Source of the DNA: Pseudogulbenkiania sp. | GTDB lineage: Bacteria; Pseudomonadota; Gammaproteobacteria; Burkholderiales; Chromobacteriaceae | Assembly (NCBI GenBank): GCA_018260425.1 | Contig: JAGLBD010000013.1 | Coordinates: 1-64,000 of the forward strand | Length of the DNA: 64,000 nt | Reading direction: 5' to 3' | Shown here: positions 48,781 through 60,800 of the stretch, one piece after another | Numbering within the stretch: the stretch's first letter is position 1 | Layout of the letters: each line of letters opens with the position of its first letter | Notes under the pieces: model-generated | Told to the model about the DNA's origin: nothing | The model's database searches: none | What the model saw: only the letters and a program-made list of their open reading frames with translations | Translations under genes and position numbers: made by a program

Positions 48781-48820
48781 ACCATGCCGACAGGGTGGAC
48801 GTCAAGCCTGTCGGCATGGT
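48781..48820 (-). terminator. Long perfect hairpin after ppsR, probable terminator
   Basis: ACCATGCCGACAGG-N12-CCTGTCGGCATGGT then TTGATGGTTT on the minus strand. Confidence 0.6.
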
Positions 48821-48839
48821 TGTGATACAGGCCGGCCGC

Positions 48840-49661
48840 TTAGAAACGGCGGGTCAGCGTGGCTTTGTGCAAGATGGTGGTCGCAATTTCCTCGATGGAT
48901 TTATGCGTGGTGCTGATGAACGGCACCGAGTGCTGGCGGAACATCGATTCGGCTTCGTTGACCTCCGAGCGGCAGTTTTCAATGCTGGCATAGCGCGAAT
49001 CGGGGCGGCGCTCGGAACGGATGTTATGCAAACGCTGCGGGTCGATGGTCAGGCCGAACAGTTTGTTGCGATAGGGCAACAACATTTTCGGCAAGAACGG
49101 CGAATCCAGATCTTCCGGGGTGAGCGGGTAGTTGGCCGCCTTGATCCCGTACTGCAGTGCCAGATAGAGGCAGGTCGGGGTTTTGCCCGAGCGGGAAACA
49201 CCGACCAGAATTACGTCGGCGTCGGCCAGATCTTTGAGTTTCACGCCATCATCGTGGTTCAGCGAGAAGTTAACCGCTTCGATACGCGTGTCGTAGTTCT
49301 TTTCATCCACCATGCCGTGGGCGCGACCCACGCTCAGCGAGGCAAGCTCGCCCAGTTCATGCTCCAGTTCGCCGATGAAGGTTTCGAAGAAGTCGATGGT
49401 CATCGCCGTTTCGATCTTGAAGACCTGGCGAATGGCCGGATCGACAATACTGGTGAAGACCAGCGGGCGGAAATGATCGTCCTCGGCGACTTGGCGGATA
49501 CGGTCGGCGAGCTGGCTCGCTTTCTCTACGGTATCGATGAAGGGGACAGTTTCGCGACGAAAGTCGACCGAGTCGAATTGGGTCAGCAGGGTATGTCCGA
49601 GCGATTCGGCGGTGATCCCGGTACGGTCGGAGATGAAGAATGCGGAACGGCGGTGTGGCAT
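48840..49661 (-). CDS. ppsR: PEP synthase regulatory protein (bifunctional kinase/pyrophosphorylase)
   Basis: [43 protein letters not shown]. Confidence 0.95.
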   Translation of the reverse strand: MPHRRSAFFISDRTGITAESLGHTLLTQFDSVDFRRETVPFIDTVEKASQLADRIRQVAEDDHFRPLVFTSIVDPAIRQVFKIETAMTIDFFETFIGELEHELGELASLSVGRAHGMVDEKNYDTRIEAVNFSLNHDDGVKLKDLADADVILVGVSRSGKTPTCLYLALQYGIKAANYPLTPEDLDSPFLPKMLLPYRNKLFGLTIDPQRLHNIRSERRPDSRYASIENCRSEVNEAESMFRQHSVPFISTTHKSIEEIATTILHKATLTRRF

Positions 49662-49779
49662 GGTGCCCCTTTCACGAACATCGGCGGGTATGGCAAATCT
49701 TCAGTGGATTATACCCCCTGTCTGTGGACAGCAAGATGACGACTGTCATAAAAGTGACGTCTTTTCTCGAGGTGTTGCG

Positions 49780-49805
49780 TGTAGTGCAGTCACTACATTT
49801 TGTAG
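49780..49805. promoter_or_regulatory. Palindromic operator candidate, HexR-like
   Basis: TGTAGTG-CAGT-CACTACA followed by a third half-site, CTACA-TTT-TGTAG. Confidence 0.5.
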
Positions 49806-49972
49806 GCCAAGCGCCTTGATATACATGGAAGGATGAGCATGTCATTGTGTTTTTCGCGTACCGTCAAGTGCTTGGCTTAACTTGTGCAATGCAAAATTGG
49901 CTACGCAAACAGGGCGTTAATCGGATAGAATGCGGGCTTCTATCGTCCCAATCCAACACAGGAAGTGAAGTG

Positions 49973-52360
49973 ATGGCAGAGAACTACGTCATCTGGTTCG
50001 AGAAGCTGCGCATGACCGACGTTGAAGAGGTAGGTGGCAAGAATGCCTCCCTCGGCGAAATGATCAGTCAGCTGGCTAACTCCGGCGTCAGAGTACCTGG
50101 AGGTTTCGCGACCACGGCAGACGCCTACCGGGATTTTTTGCGCCACAACGGACTCGCAGACCGCATCAATGAAGTATTGTCGAAACTCGACATCGACGAT
50201 GTGACGGAACTGGCCCGGGTGGGCAAGGATATCCGTCAGTGGATCATCGACACCCCGTTCCCTGCCCGCCTCGAAGAGGATATCAAGGCTGCATGGGACA
50301 AAATGGTGGCTGATGCAGGTGGTGCCGACATTTCTGTCGCCGTCCGCTCCTCGGCAACCGCAGAAGACCTCCCCGATGCCTCGTTCGCAGGCCAGCAAGA
50401 AACTTTCCTGAATATCCGTGGCCTTGATAATGTCAAAGACGCTATCAAGCACGTATTTGCCTCGCTCTACAACGATCGCGCCATTTCCTACCGTGTTCAC
50501 AAAGGTTTCGCCCACGACGTGGTCGCCTTGTCTGCCGGTATTCAGCGTATGGTGCGCTCGGACTGTGGTGCGGCCGGTGTGATGTTTACCATCGACACCG
50601 AGTCGGGCTTCGAGGACGTGGTGTTCATCACCTCGTCCTACGGTCTGGGTGAAACCGTGGTACAGGGCGCCGTCAACCCCGACGAGTTCTATGTCCACAA
50701 ACCGACCCTGAAGGCCGGTCGTCCTGCCATCTTGCGCAAGACGATGGGCTCGAAGCTGATCAAGATGGAATTCACCGACGCGTCGCAAGCCGGCCGCTCG
50801 GTTCGAACCATCGATGTTGAAGCCGCCGATCGCAAGCAATTCTCGATCAGCGATGCCGAAGTGGCCGAACTGGCTCACTACGCCTTGATCATCGAGAAGC
50901 ACTATCAGCGTCCGATGGACATCGAGTGGGGCCGTGATGGCGTGGATGGCAAGCTGTACATCCTGCAAGCCCGTCCGGAAACCGTGAAGTCCCAGGAAAA
51001 CCGCGTGGAAACCCTGCGCCGTTATCGCCTGAAAAACAAATCCGCCATCCTGGCCGAAGGCCGTGCCATCGGTCAGAAAGTCGGCCAGGGCGTGGTGCGC
51101 ATGATCAAGAGCGCTGCCGAAATGGATCGCGTCAAGGCCGGTGACGTTCTGGTTACCGACATGACCGACCCGGATTGGGAACCGGTCATGAAGCGTGCGG
51201 CTGCGATCGTGACCAACCGTGGCGGCCGTACCTGCCATGCAGCGATCATCGCACGTGAACTGGGTATTCCGGCTGTAGTCGGCTGCGGCGATGCCACCGA
51301 CGTGCTGCGTGACGGCATGGAAGTGACCGTGTCTTGCGCCGAAGGCGATACCGGTAATATCTATGACGGTTTGCTTGACGTTGAAATCATCGATCTGGCG
51401 CTGGACAAGATGCCGCAGTCCCCGGTCAAGATCATGATGAACGTGGGCAACCCGGAGCTGGCGTTTGACTTCGCCCAGCTGCCGAACGAAGGTGTGGGTC
51501 TGGCCCGCATGGAGTTCGTCATCAACCGTCAGATCGGTATTCACCCGAAAGCCTTGCTCGAGTTCGACAAGCAGCCGGCTGAACTGAAAGCGGTGATCGC
51601 AGACCGTATCGCCGGTTATCCTTCCCCGGTCGACTTCTATGTCGAAAAACTGGCTGAAGGTATTTCCACGCTGGCTGCCGCGTTCTATCCGAAGAAGGTT
51701 ATCGTGCGTATGTCGGACTTCAAGTCCAACGAGTACGCCAACCTGATCGGTGGTCAGGCCTACGAGCCGCATGAAGAAAACCCGATGATCGGCTTCCGTG
51801 GCGCAGCGCGCTACGTGGCGGACAACTTCCGTGAGTGTTTCGAACTGGAATGCCGCGCCGTGAAGAAAGTGCGCGACGTGATGGGGCTGACCAACGTGGA
51901 AGTGATGATCCCGTTTGTTCGTACCTTGTCGGAAGCCGAGAAAGTGGTGGAGATTCTTGCCGCCAACGGGCTGAAGCGTGGTGAGAACGGTCTGCGTCTG
52001 ATCATGATGTGCGAACTGCCGACCAACGCCGTTTTGGCCGAGAAGTTCCTGCAGCATTTCGATGGCTTCTCCATCGGTTCCAACGACATGACCCAGCTCA
52101 CGCTGGGGGTGGACCGTGACTCCGGTGGCCCGATTGCTCCGACGTTCGACGAACGCAACGAAGCGGTCAAGGTTATGTTGCACATGGCTATCCAGGCGTG
52201 CCGCAAGCTCGACAAATACATCGGTATTTGCGGCCAGGGCCCGTCGGACCATCCGGACTTCGCCAAGTGGCTGGTGGAAGAAGGCATTGAAACCATTTCG
52301 CTGAACCCGGATACCGTGGTAGAAACATGGATCTATCTGGCCAAGGAACTGAACGCCTAA
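49973..52360 (+). CDS. ppsA: Phosphoenolpyruvate synthase
   Basis: [54 protein letters not shown]. Confidence 0.97.
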   Translation: MAENYVIWFEKLRMTDVEEVGGKNASLGEMISQLANSGVRVPGGFATTADAYRDFLRHNGLADRINEVLSKLDIDDVTELARVGKDIRQWIIDTPFPARLEEDIKAAWDKMVADAGGADISVAVRSSATAEDLPDASFAGQQETFLNIRGLDNVKDAIKHVFASLYNDRAISYRVHKGFAHDVVALSAGIQRMVRSDCGAAGVMFTIDTESGFEDVVFITSSYGLGETVVQGAVNPDEFYVHKPTLKAGRPAILRKTMGSKLIKMEFTDASQAGRSVRTIDVEAADRKQFSISDAEVAELAHYALIIEKHYQRPMDIEWGRDGVDGKLYILQARPETVKSQENRVETLRRYRLKNKSAILAEGRAIGQKVGQGVVRMIKSAAEMDRVKAGDVLVTDMTDPDWEPVMKRAAAIVTNRGGRTCHAAIIARELGIPAVVGCGDATDVLRDGMEVTVSCAEGDTGNIYDGLLDVEIIDLALDKMPQSPVKIMMNVGNPELAFDFAQLPNEGVGLARMEFVINRQIGIHPKALLEFDKQPAELKAVIADRIAGYPSPVDFYVEKLAEGISTLAAAFYPKKVIVRMSDFKSNEYANLIGGQAYEPHEENPMIGFRGAARYVADNFRECFELECRAVKKVRDVMGLTNVEVMIPFVRTLSEAEKVVEILAANGLKRGENGLRLIMMCELPTNAVLAEKFLQHFDGFSIGSNDMTQLTLGVDRDSGGPIAPTFDERNEAVKVMLHMAIQACRKLDKYIGICGQGPSDHPDFAKWLVEEGIETISLNPDTVVETWIYLAKELNA

Positions 52361-52381
52361 GCGTTGCTGTTTCCTGTCCGA

Positions 52382-52407
52382 AACCGGCCGAAAGGCCGGT
52401 TTTTTTA
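52382..52407 (+). terminator. Intrinsic terminator of ppsA
   Basis: AACCGGCC-gaaa-GGCCGGTTTTTTT. Confidence 0.9.
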
Positions 52408-52443
52408 TTGTTGGTGCCGCGCGGCGGTTCCCGGAGTCTGTTG

Positions 52444-53322
52444 ATGCCTTACCTTGCCCTCACGATGGCGATGTTGCTGTGGTCCAGCTCGTTTATCGCC
52501 CTCAAATATGTATTCAGCTACTTTGATCCTCTGCTGGTGTTGTTCGCGCGGATGTTGATCGCCACCGTATGCATTGTGGTGATTGTGCTGTGGCGCCGCG
52601 AAGTGCGTTGGCAGTACCGGCAGGGTGACTGGAAATGGATGCTGGGCATGGCATTGGCAGAACCCTGTCTGTATTTTCTGTGCGAAGCCCGGGCGCTGAC
52701 CCTGACCAGCGCCTCTCAGGCGGCCGTCATTACGGCGACCTTGCCCTTGCTGGCGGCGGTGGGCGCATGGGCCTTTCTCAAAGAGCGACTCCCCGTACAA
52801 GGCTGGGTGGGGATTGCCATTTCGTTTGCCGGGATCGTTGCCCTGACGGCGACCGGGCAGCCGGATAGCGGTGCTCCCGACCCGGTGCTGGGCAATGCGC
52901 TGGAGTTTCTGGCCATGATCTGTGCCACCGGCTATGTCCTGATCGCCAAGCGGCTGTCGCGGCGCTATTCCACCTTGGCCATCACGGCGATGCAAACCGT
53001 CTCCGGCGTTGTCTGGTTCGGGGCTTGGGTCGCCTTTTCACCGACACCGTTGCCGACGTCGGTCCCGTTGCTGCCGGCGCTGGCGGTGCTGTACCTGGGC
53101 ATGTTCATCACATTGGGAGCCTATGGCCTGTACACCTGGTCAGTCAGTAAGGTCCCCGTGGCCATGGCCGCCGCTTTCATTAATCTGATACCGGTATTCA
53201 CCGTGGTGATGGCCTGGGCGGCTTTGAATGAACAGTTGTCCGGAGCGCAGTTGCTGGCCTGTCTGTTGGTGTTTGCCGGGGTGGTGGTCAGCCAGAGAAA
53301 GTCGCGGGCAGGGACGGCGTGA
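52444..53322 (+). CDS. DMT/EamA family transporter
   Basis: MLLWSSSFIALKYVFSYFDPLLVLFARM; 10-TM-like. Confidence 0.9.
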   Translation: MPYLALTMAMLLWSSSFIALKYVFSYFDPLLVLFARMLIATVCIVVIVLWRREVRWQYRQGDWKWMLGMALAEPCLYFLCEARALTLTSASQAAVITATLPLLAAVGAWAFLKERLPVQGWVGIAISFAGIVALTATGQPDSGAPDPVLGNALEFLAMICATGYVLIAKRLSRRYSTLAITAMQTVSGVVWFGAWVAFSPTPLPTSVPLLPALAVLYLGMFITLGAYGLYTWSVSKVPVAMAAAFINLIPVFTVVMAWAALNEQLSGAQLLACLLVFAGVVVSQRKSRAGTA

Positions 53323-53494
53323 CGCGGTGTGGACATCACCGCTAATCTATATCCGGAAAATAATGCTTAATATTTTTCTGAGTGCATGAAATGTACAAAG
53401 CTGATGTCTCAGTACGCTTCTTGCGGTTATGATGGACAAGATTTGATCGCAACGACTTAACGCACCGCCATCGAGGCCCTTCAAGGAGAGTCCC

Positions 53495-54364
53495 ATGACC
53501 CTGTTCCGCCCCATTCGTGTCGCCAGTCTGGTGATGACCTTTGTGGCATCGTCCGTGACGGCGCAAGAAACGCTGACTCCGGAGGTGAAATCGTCACCGG
53601 CTCCGGTATTGGCACCCGCTCCCGCGCCAGCCGCACATGCCACCCCCCGCAAGGCCAAACGACCCGCCGTCGCTCATGCCCGTAAGGAAATGCATGACCC
53701 TCATCCCGGTCATCATGAAGAGGTGCATGGCAATGAGCTGGCTCAGGTGCGCGGTGTCGTGGCGACGCTGATGGCCGCCAACGACAAGTATATGAAGGAG
53801 CACAAGCCGGGTTACTTCAAGGCCTTCGCCGACAAACAGACGCCGCGCGCCACGGTGCTGACCTGCGCCGATTCGCGGGTGCAAACCAATGTGATGCATG
53901 GCGATGCGGTGAATGATCTGTTTCTGGTCCGGGATATCGGCAATCAGGTCTCGACCGTAGAAGGTTCGGTGGAGTACGGTGTGCGTCACCTGCATACGCC
54001 GCTGTTGCTGATCGTGGGGCATTCGGCGTGCGGTGCGATCAAGGCCGCTTCGGGAGATTATTCCACGCTGGAACCCGCTATTCGCCGCGAGCTGGATACC
54101 CTCACGCTGCCCAAGGGCATTGACCCGACCAATGGCGCCTTGCTGAATGTGAACAATCAGGTGGATGCGGCAATCATGAAGTTTGCCGGCGAGCTCGAGT
54201 CCGGCCATCTGACCGTGATCGGGGCCTTCTACGACTTCCGCAACGATTTGAAGCAGGGTACCGGCAAACTGGTCATCACCAATATCAATGGCGAGACCGA
54301 TCCTGATACCCTGCGTAAATGGATCAAGGAAGGGGCGTTTTCCAACGCCGCCTTCGCGCATTGA
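53495..54364 (+). CDS. Exported beta-class carbonic anhydrase
   Basis: Signal peptide ending at VTAQ; TCADSRVQTNVMHGDAVNDLFLVRDIGNQV; VGHSACGAIKAA; His-rich linker. Confidence 0.92.
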   Translation: MTLFRPIRVASLVMTFVASSVTAQETLTPEVKSSPAPVLAPAPAPAAHATPRKAKRPAVAHARKEMHDPHPGHHEEVHGNELAQVRGVVATLMAANDKYMKEHKPGYFKAFADKQTPRATVLTCADSRVQTNVMHGDAVNDLFLVRDIGNQVSTVEGSVEYGVRHLHTPLLLIVGHSACGAIKAASGDYSTLEPAIRRELDTLTLPKGIDPTNGALLNVNNQVDAAIMKFAGELESGHLTVIGAFYDFRNDLKQGTGKLVITNINGETDPDTLRKWIKEGAFSNAAFAH

Positions 54365-54365
54365 G

Positions 54366-57300
54366 TTAACGCAACTCCTTCAGCAGCTCCTTCACCCTCA
54401 CCACTCTCAGGGCGACATCGTCGATGTCGATGTCGACCCTGAGCTTGTCCTGACCGGCCAGCCGGTAGTTGCGTTTGCTCTGGATCAGCGAAATGATCTT
54501 CATCGGGTCGATTGGCGGATCCTTGATGAAGGTCAGCTGGATGGCCGCTTCGCTGGCATCCAGTTTCTGAATGCCCATCTCGCGGGCCAGCAAGCGCAGG
54601 CGATGGCTCTCGATCAATGACTTGACCGTCTGCGGCGGCAAGCCGAAGCGATCGATCAACTCTTCCAGAATGCCATCGAGTTCCGCTTCGGTTTCGGCGG
54701 TCGCCATGCGTTTGTACAGCACCAGCCGTTCATGAACATCCGGACAATAGGCATCCGGCAATAGCGCCGGGCTGTGCAGGTTGATCTCGGTGGTGACGCC
54801 GAGTGGGGCATCCAGATCCGGTTCGCGGCCTTTTTTCAGGTCACGTACCGCTTGCTTGAGCATTTCGGTGAACAGCGAGAAACCGACTTCCTGCATTTCA
54901 CCGGACTGTCCTTCGCCGAGCACTTCACCGGCACCGCGGATTTCCAGATCATGCATGGCCAGGTAAAAGCCTGCGCCCAGTTCTTCGGACATCTGGATGG
55001 CCTCCAGACGCTTGACCGCGTCCTTGGTCATGCCGTCCGGCGTCAACAAGTAGGCATAGGCCTGATGGTGCGAGCGACCGACCCGGCCGCGCAACTGGTG
55101 GAGCTGTGCCAGACCGAATTTATCGGCACGGTTGATCAGAATGGTGTTGGCATTGGGAATATCGATGCCGGTTTCGATGATGGTCGAACACAGCAGTACA
55201 TTGAAGCGTTGTTGCAGGAAGTCGCGCATTACCTGTTCCAGCTCGCGCTCGCGCAATTGCCCGTGCGCCACGCCGATGCGGGCTTCCGGCAGCAATTCCA
55301 CCAGCTTCTCGCGCATGTTTTCGATGGTGTCGACTTCATTGTGCAGGAAGAACACCTGCCCGCCGCGCTTTAACTCGCGCAGCATCGCTTCGCGAATGAC
55401 CCCGTTGGAGAAGGGCGCGACAAAGGTTTTGACCGCCAGTCGTCGCGAGGGTGCCGTGGTGATCGCAGAAAAGTCCCGCAGTCCTTCCAGTGCCATCGAC
55501 AAGGTTCGCGGAATCGGGGTTGCGGTCAGGGTCAATACATCGACATTGGCGCGCAGGCGCTTGAGCTGCTCCTTCTGGCGGACACCGAAACGATGCTCTT
55601 CATCGATGATCACCAGCCCCAGATTCTTGAATTCAATGTCGGGCTGCACCAGTTTGTGGGTGCCGATGACGATATCCACGCTGCCATCGGCCAAGCCGGC
55701 CAGCGCTGCGCGGGACTCTTTGGCCGAGCGGAAGCGCGACAACTCGGCGATGCGTACCGGCCAGTCGGCGAAGCGGTCGCTGAAGTTCTGGAAGTGCTGC
55801 TCGGCGAGCAGGGTGGTGGGCACCAGTACCGCGACCTGTTTGCCGCCCATCACCGCCACGAAGGCGGCACGCAAGGCGACCTCGGTCTTGCCGAAGCCCA
55901 CATCGCCGCACACCAGACGGTCCATGGGCTTGCCGCTGGTCATGTCGCCGATCACCGCCTCGATGGCGGTGGCTTGATCCGGGGTTTCCTCGAAGCCGAA
56001 GCCGGCGATAAAGGCATCGTAATCCTGATGGGTCAGGGTGAAGGCATGGCCTTCGCGGGCGGCCCGTTGCGCATAGAGGTTGAGCAGTTCGGCGGCGGTA
56101 TCGCGCGCTTTCTCCGCGGCACGTTTCTTGGCCTTTTCCCATTGGGGAGCGCCAAGGCGGTGCAAGGGGGCCTGATCGGCGGCCCCGCCGGCGTAACGGG
56201 AAATTAGCTGCAACTGGGCGACCGGTACATAGAGCTTGGCCGAGTCGGCGTACTCCAGTTGCATCAGTTCGGTTTCTCCCTCGCCCAGATCCATCGAGAT
56301 CAGTCCCATATAGCGGCCAATGCCATGCTGTTCATGGACCACCGGGTCACCGATCTTGATCTCGGCCAGATCGCGCAACACCGAGTCGGAATTGACACGG
56401 CTCAGGCGGCGACGCGAATGGCTTCGTGCAACATGTTGGTAGAGTTCGGATTCCGTGATGACCGCGATACGGCTGTCAGGATCGAGGAAGCCTGCATCCA
56501 GCGCCGCAACGGTGATGGCCAATGCCGAGGTGCCCTCGGTGAAGCTCTTCCAGTGCTCGACCGGCTCGGGGCGCAAACCGTTTTCCCGCAGAAACTGCAA
56601 CATGGTTTCGCGACGACCAAGACTTTCCGCCACCAGTAATGCCCGCCCCGGGTGGCTGGCAACAAAGCTGGCCAGTCGCTCGACCGGCATCTCCGCCCGG
56701 CGTTCGACGGCGAGATTCGGCAGTCCTGCCCCGCCGGCCTCGGGGGCCGGCAGTTCCAGCCGGCCGTAAGGCTTCAGGGCCAGCATCAGTTCATCGGGGC
56801 GCAGGTAAAGATCGGCAGGGGGAAGGACCGGACGATCCGTATCGCCCCGGGCCATGTCATAGCGCGAGCCGATGTCCTTCCAGAAGGTTTCGGCCGCACC
56901 AAGAATATCGTGGTGCAGCACGATGCCGCACTGCTCGCCCAGATAGTCGAAAACCGTGGCGCTCGTCGCGAAGAACAAGGGCAGGTAGTATTCGATCCCG
57001 GCCGGGAACAGCGCGGCTGAAACATCACGGTAAATGCGGCTTCTGGACGGATCGCCTTCCATGCGTTCGCGGTAGTTCTGGCGGAAGGTGGTGATGCCCT
57101 CTTCATCGGTCGGGTATTCGCGCGCCGGCAGCATGCGGACTTCCGGAACCGGGTACAGCGTGCGCTGGGTATCCGGGTCGAAGGTGCGCAGCGACTCGAT
57201 GTCTTCGTCGAACAGGTCGATGCGGTAGGGCAGGGTTGCGCCCATCGGGAACAGGTCGATCAGACCACCCCGCAAGGAAAACTCACCCGGGGCCATCACC

Positions 57301-57758
57301 TGCGTGACGTGTTGATAACCCGCCGTGACCATGTCGCTTCGCAGTCGTTCCACGTCCAGCCGTTGACCCTTTTTGAGGAAGAAGGTGCGCCCCAGCAGGA
57401 AGGAGACCGGCGCCAGACGCGTCATGGCCGTGGTGACCGGTGCAATGATGACGTCGCATTCCTGGCGGTGGATCTGCCACAGTGTTGCCAACCGTTCACT
57501 GGTCAGGTCGCAGTGTGGCGAAAAATGATCATAGGGCAGCGTTTCCCAGTCGGGCAGCAGCGCGACGCTCAGCTCCGGATCAAAAAACGGGAGTTCGGCC
57601 TTGAGGCGTTGGGCACTCTGGGCATCGGACGTCAGTATCAGTAACGGTCTTTGCTCGCGGGCCAGCAGGGCGAGACGGGCTGAGTCCAGTCCGGAGGGTA
57701 GAGCGACCGAGCGGGTTTTTTGACCGGCACGGGGAAAGCGGGAAGGGGTATCCAACAT
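54366..57758 (-). CDS. mfd: Transcription-repair coupling factor
   Basis: 1130 aa; MDRLVCGDVGFGKTEVALRAAFVAV, DEEHRFGVRQKEQLK, TATPIPRTLSMA, RGRVGRSHHQAYAYLL. Confidence 0.97.
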   Translation of the reverse strand: MLDTPSRFPRAGQKTRSVALPSGLDSARLALLAREQRPLLILTSDAQSAQRLKAELPFFDPELSVALLPDWETLPYDHFSPHCDLTSERLATLWQIHRQECDVIIAPVTTAMTRLAPVSFLLGRTFFLKKGQRLDVERLRSDMVTAGYQHVTQVMAPGEFSLRGGLIDLFPMGATLPYRIDLFDEDIESLRTFDPDTQRTLYPVPEVRMLPAREYPTDEEGITTFRQNYRERMEGDPSRSRIYRDVSAALFPAGIEYYLPLFFATSATVFDYLGEQCGIVLHHDILGAAETFWKDIGSRYDMARGDTDRPVLPPADLYLRPDELMLALKPYGRLELPAPEAGGAGLPNLAVERRAEMPVERLASFVASHPGRALLVAESLGRRETMLQFLRENGLRPEPVEHWKSFTEGTSALAITVAALDAGFLDPDSRIAVITESELYQHVARSHSRRRLSRVNSDSVLRDLAEIKIGDPVVHEQHGIGRYMGLISMDLGEGETELMQLEYADSAKLYVPVAQLQLISRYAGGAADQAPLHRLGAPQWEKAKKRAAEKARDTAAELLNLYAQRAAREGHAFTLTHQDYDAFIAGFGFEETPDQATAIEAVIGDMTSGKPMDRLVCGDVGFGKTEVALRAAFVAVMGGKQVAVLVPTTLLAEQHFQNFSDRFADWPVRIAELSRFRSAKESRAALAGLADGSVDIVIGTHKLVQPDIEFKNLGLVIIDEEHRFGVRQKEQLKRLRANVDVLTLTATPIPRTLSMALEGLRDFSAITTAPSRRLAVKTFVAPFSNGVIREAMLRELKRGGQVFFLHNEVDTIENMREKLVELLPEARIGVAHGQLRERELEQVMRDFLQQRFNVLLCSTIIETGIDIPNANTILINRADKFGLAQLHQLRGRVGRSHHQAYAYLLTPDGMTKDAVKRLEAIQMSEELGAGFYLAMHDLEIRGAGEVLGEGQSGEMQEVGFSLFTEMLKQAVRDLKKGREPDLDAPLGVTTEINLHSPALLPDAYCPDVHERLVLYKRMATAETEAELDGILEELIDRFGLPPQTVKSLIESHRLRLLAREMGIQKLDASEAAIQLTFIKDPPIDPMKIISLIQSKRNYRLAGQDKLRVDIDIDDVALRVVRVKELLKELR

Positions 57759-57818
57759 AATGCTTCACAATCATGGGACTGACGGTATTATACCAGCTGA
57801 CTGGCGTGAGGATGCCTG

Positions 57819-60800
57819 ATGGTTTCGGCCATCGGATTCCGCCGACACACGAACACAACGACAAGAGTCCGTCAGGCTTTGGGAGACGTTGGCGGTGCGC
57901 ACGTGATGCGTGCCGGAACGGAGGGTAGAGGGAGCGTGAAAAACACACACTTAGCGAGTGCGGCGGGCACCTTTGCCTGCTTTGTCATCGCGCTGTTTTT
58001 TTGGCCGGCACATGCCTTGGGTGACGTGACGTTTTCGTCATTTCTGCCACATGGCATTTTTGCTTTCTGGCTGATGCGCGGTGGTGGTCGTGTTTCCGCT
58101 GTGCTGTGGCCACTGGTGGCGACCGGCGTCGCTGTCTATCTGTATGGCGGCCTGTGGGGCGCCATGCTCGGCGCTTCCTTGCTGGTGCTCTGGCTGGGGT
58201 TGTCGCTGATCGGCCTGCCCGGTCGCAATGACTGGCTTGGCTCGCCACGGGCATTGATCCGTTTGCTGATGCTGCTGGTCATCTACCCGGCTCCGCTGGT
58301 CGCCGTGGTGCTGGGGTTGATGGCATGGCCGCTGGCCGATGGCCCGGCGCTGCTCAACTGGCCGTTCAAAGTCTGGGCCTCCGTTGCGCTGGCCCTGATG
58401 ACGCTGTTGCCGTTGGGCGCCGTTCAGCGCAGCCGCGCGGCCGGCATGCGGCTGGAAATCCTGTTGATACAACTGTGCGGCATCGGGGTCTGGCTCGGAC
58501 TGGGGAACGGCTTGTATGTGTTGCCCGCCTCATTGCCACCTCCGCTGTTGTTCTTTCCGTTGATGCTCTGGGCCGCATCTCGCTGCACGATTCGCGGGGC
58601 GGCCTGGGTCGGCATCGAGTCGATCATGCTGCTGGGCAATCTGGACCTGCGTCATAGCTTGCTGGCGAATGACGCCTTCGGCTTCGGCATCGTGCTGGCC
58701 GGAGCGTTTGTCGTTGCCAGTCTGATGGTCGCGGTGTTGGTGGAAAACTATCGCCGCCGTGAACATGTGCTCTCCGAATTCCAGGCCCGGGTCGAAGCGC
58801 TGGTCAACAATAGTCCGAACATGATGTCCCTCAAGGGGCTGGACGGGCGTTATCTGCTGGTCAATCGCTCTTATGCTGCCATGTTGGGCAAAACGCCCCA
58901 GGAGCTGATCGGCCGTCGTGCGTCGGAGTACTTTCAGCCGGATGACGCCGCGCTGATTCGCAGTCAGGACGAGATGGTGTTGCGCTGCCTGGAGCCGCGC
59001 CAGTTCGAAGAGGCTTTCGAGGCCGCAGGTCGGGAAGTTCACTTGCTGGTGACCAAGTTCCCCTTGTTCGATACCCAGGGCCTGCCGGCCGGGGTGGGCA
59101 GTGTCGATACCGATATCACGGCACAGCGGGCCGAGCAGCAGGCCCGCATGGAGACCGAAGAGAAATACCGGGCATTGGTCGAGCAGTCGCTGGTCGGTAT
59201 CTTCATCATGCAGGACGAGCACCTGGTGTACGTCAATCCCAAGCTGGCGTCGATTCTTGGTGCCGATGTCGAGTCGATCCGTGATGCCAATATCGCCGAA
59301 GTGCTGGAGGCTGGAGAGACCCAGCGCATTCGCGAACAGATCAGCATGCGTTACCGTGAAAACATTGCGGTGATGAACTACCAGACCCGGGCGATCACCC
59401 CTGATGGCCATTTGGTGGATGTGGAAATCCATAGCCGCTTGTTCGAATACCGCGGGCGTCCCGCAATAATCGGTGTCGTCGAGGACATTTCCCACCGGCT
59501 GGCCGCCGATGCCAACCAGAAACTGGCGGCCAAGGTCTTCGATACTTCGGCAGAAGGGATCCTCATTACCGATGCCGATACCCGCATCATTGCCGTCAAT
59601 GAAGCCTTTACCCGGATTACCGGTTACTCGCTCGATGAAACCGTGGGCAAGCTGTCACGGATTTTTCGGGAAGGGGGCGGGCAGCAAGGCATGCACGAAG
59701 CGCTGCGCGAACATGGTTACTGGCAGGGACAGCTGCAGGACCGGCGCAAGAGTGGTGACTGGTACCCCGCCGAACTATCGGTTTCCACGGTGCGCGATCC
59801 AGAAGGTAACGTCACCAACTACGTGGGAGTGTTTTCCGATATCACCATTCGCAAGCAGGCCGAGGAACGCCTTAACTTCCTTGCCAATCACGACCCGCTG
59901 ACGCGTCTGCCCAATCGCACCAGCCTGATTGCACAGTTGGAAGAGAGTCTGTTGGCGCGGGTCGAGGGTGGGCGGCTGGCGGTGATCTTCATCGATCTTG
60001 ACCGCTTCAAGCTGATCAATGATTCCTTTGGTCACCAGACCGGCGACGAATTGTTGCGGGTGATCGGGGTGCGGCTGACCGATGCGGTGGGCGCGCGCGG
60101 TATGCTGGCGCGGCTGGGAGGCGACGAATTCACCTTGCTGGTGACGGACTTCGAGAGCCATGAGTCATTGTCGCGGATCGCCGAGGATATTCTGACCGTG
60201 CTGACCCGGCCGCTGCGTCTGGAGGAGCATGAGGTCTTCGTGACCGGCAGTATCGGTATCAGCTTGTTCCCCAACGACGGCACCGATGCGCGGACCTTGC
60301 TGAAAAATGCCGATGTGGCGATGTATCGTGCCAAAGAGGCCGGCAAAAATACCTATCAGTTCTTCGATGCCGAAATGAATGCCCAGACCTTTGAGCGACT
60401 CTTGCTGGAAAACGGTTTGCGGCAGGCTCTGGAGCGCAAGGAGCTGGTGTTGCACTACCAGCCGCAGCTGGATGCGGCCAGTCGTGAGCTGACCGGTGTC
60501 GAGGTGCTGATTCGCTGGCAACACCCCGAGTTGGGGCTGATTGCTCCGGGGCGCTTCATTCCTCTGGCCGAGGAAACCGGCCTGATCAAGCCGATTGGCG
60601 ATTGGGTGCTGTCCGAAGCCTGCCGGCAACTGACCGAGTGGGATGCGGCCGGGTTTGTGGTGCCGAGAGTCGCGGTCAATCTGTCGGCACGCCAGTTTGA
60701 ACATCAGATGCTGACCTATAAGGTGTCGGAGGCGCTGGCGCGGGCCGCCTTGCTGCCGGACCGGCTGGAACTGGAAATCACCGAAAGCATGATCATGCAG

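Noticed and set aside
49940-52252. 770-aa ORF antisense to ppsA
   Set aside because: Exactly opposite a well-supported ppsA; long shadow ORFs are expected from GC-rich codon bias. His/Arg/Gln-rich, family-less translation and no SD.
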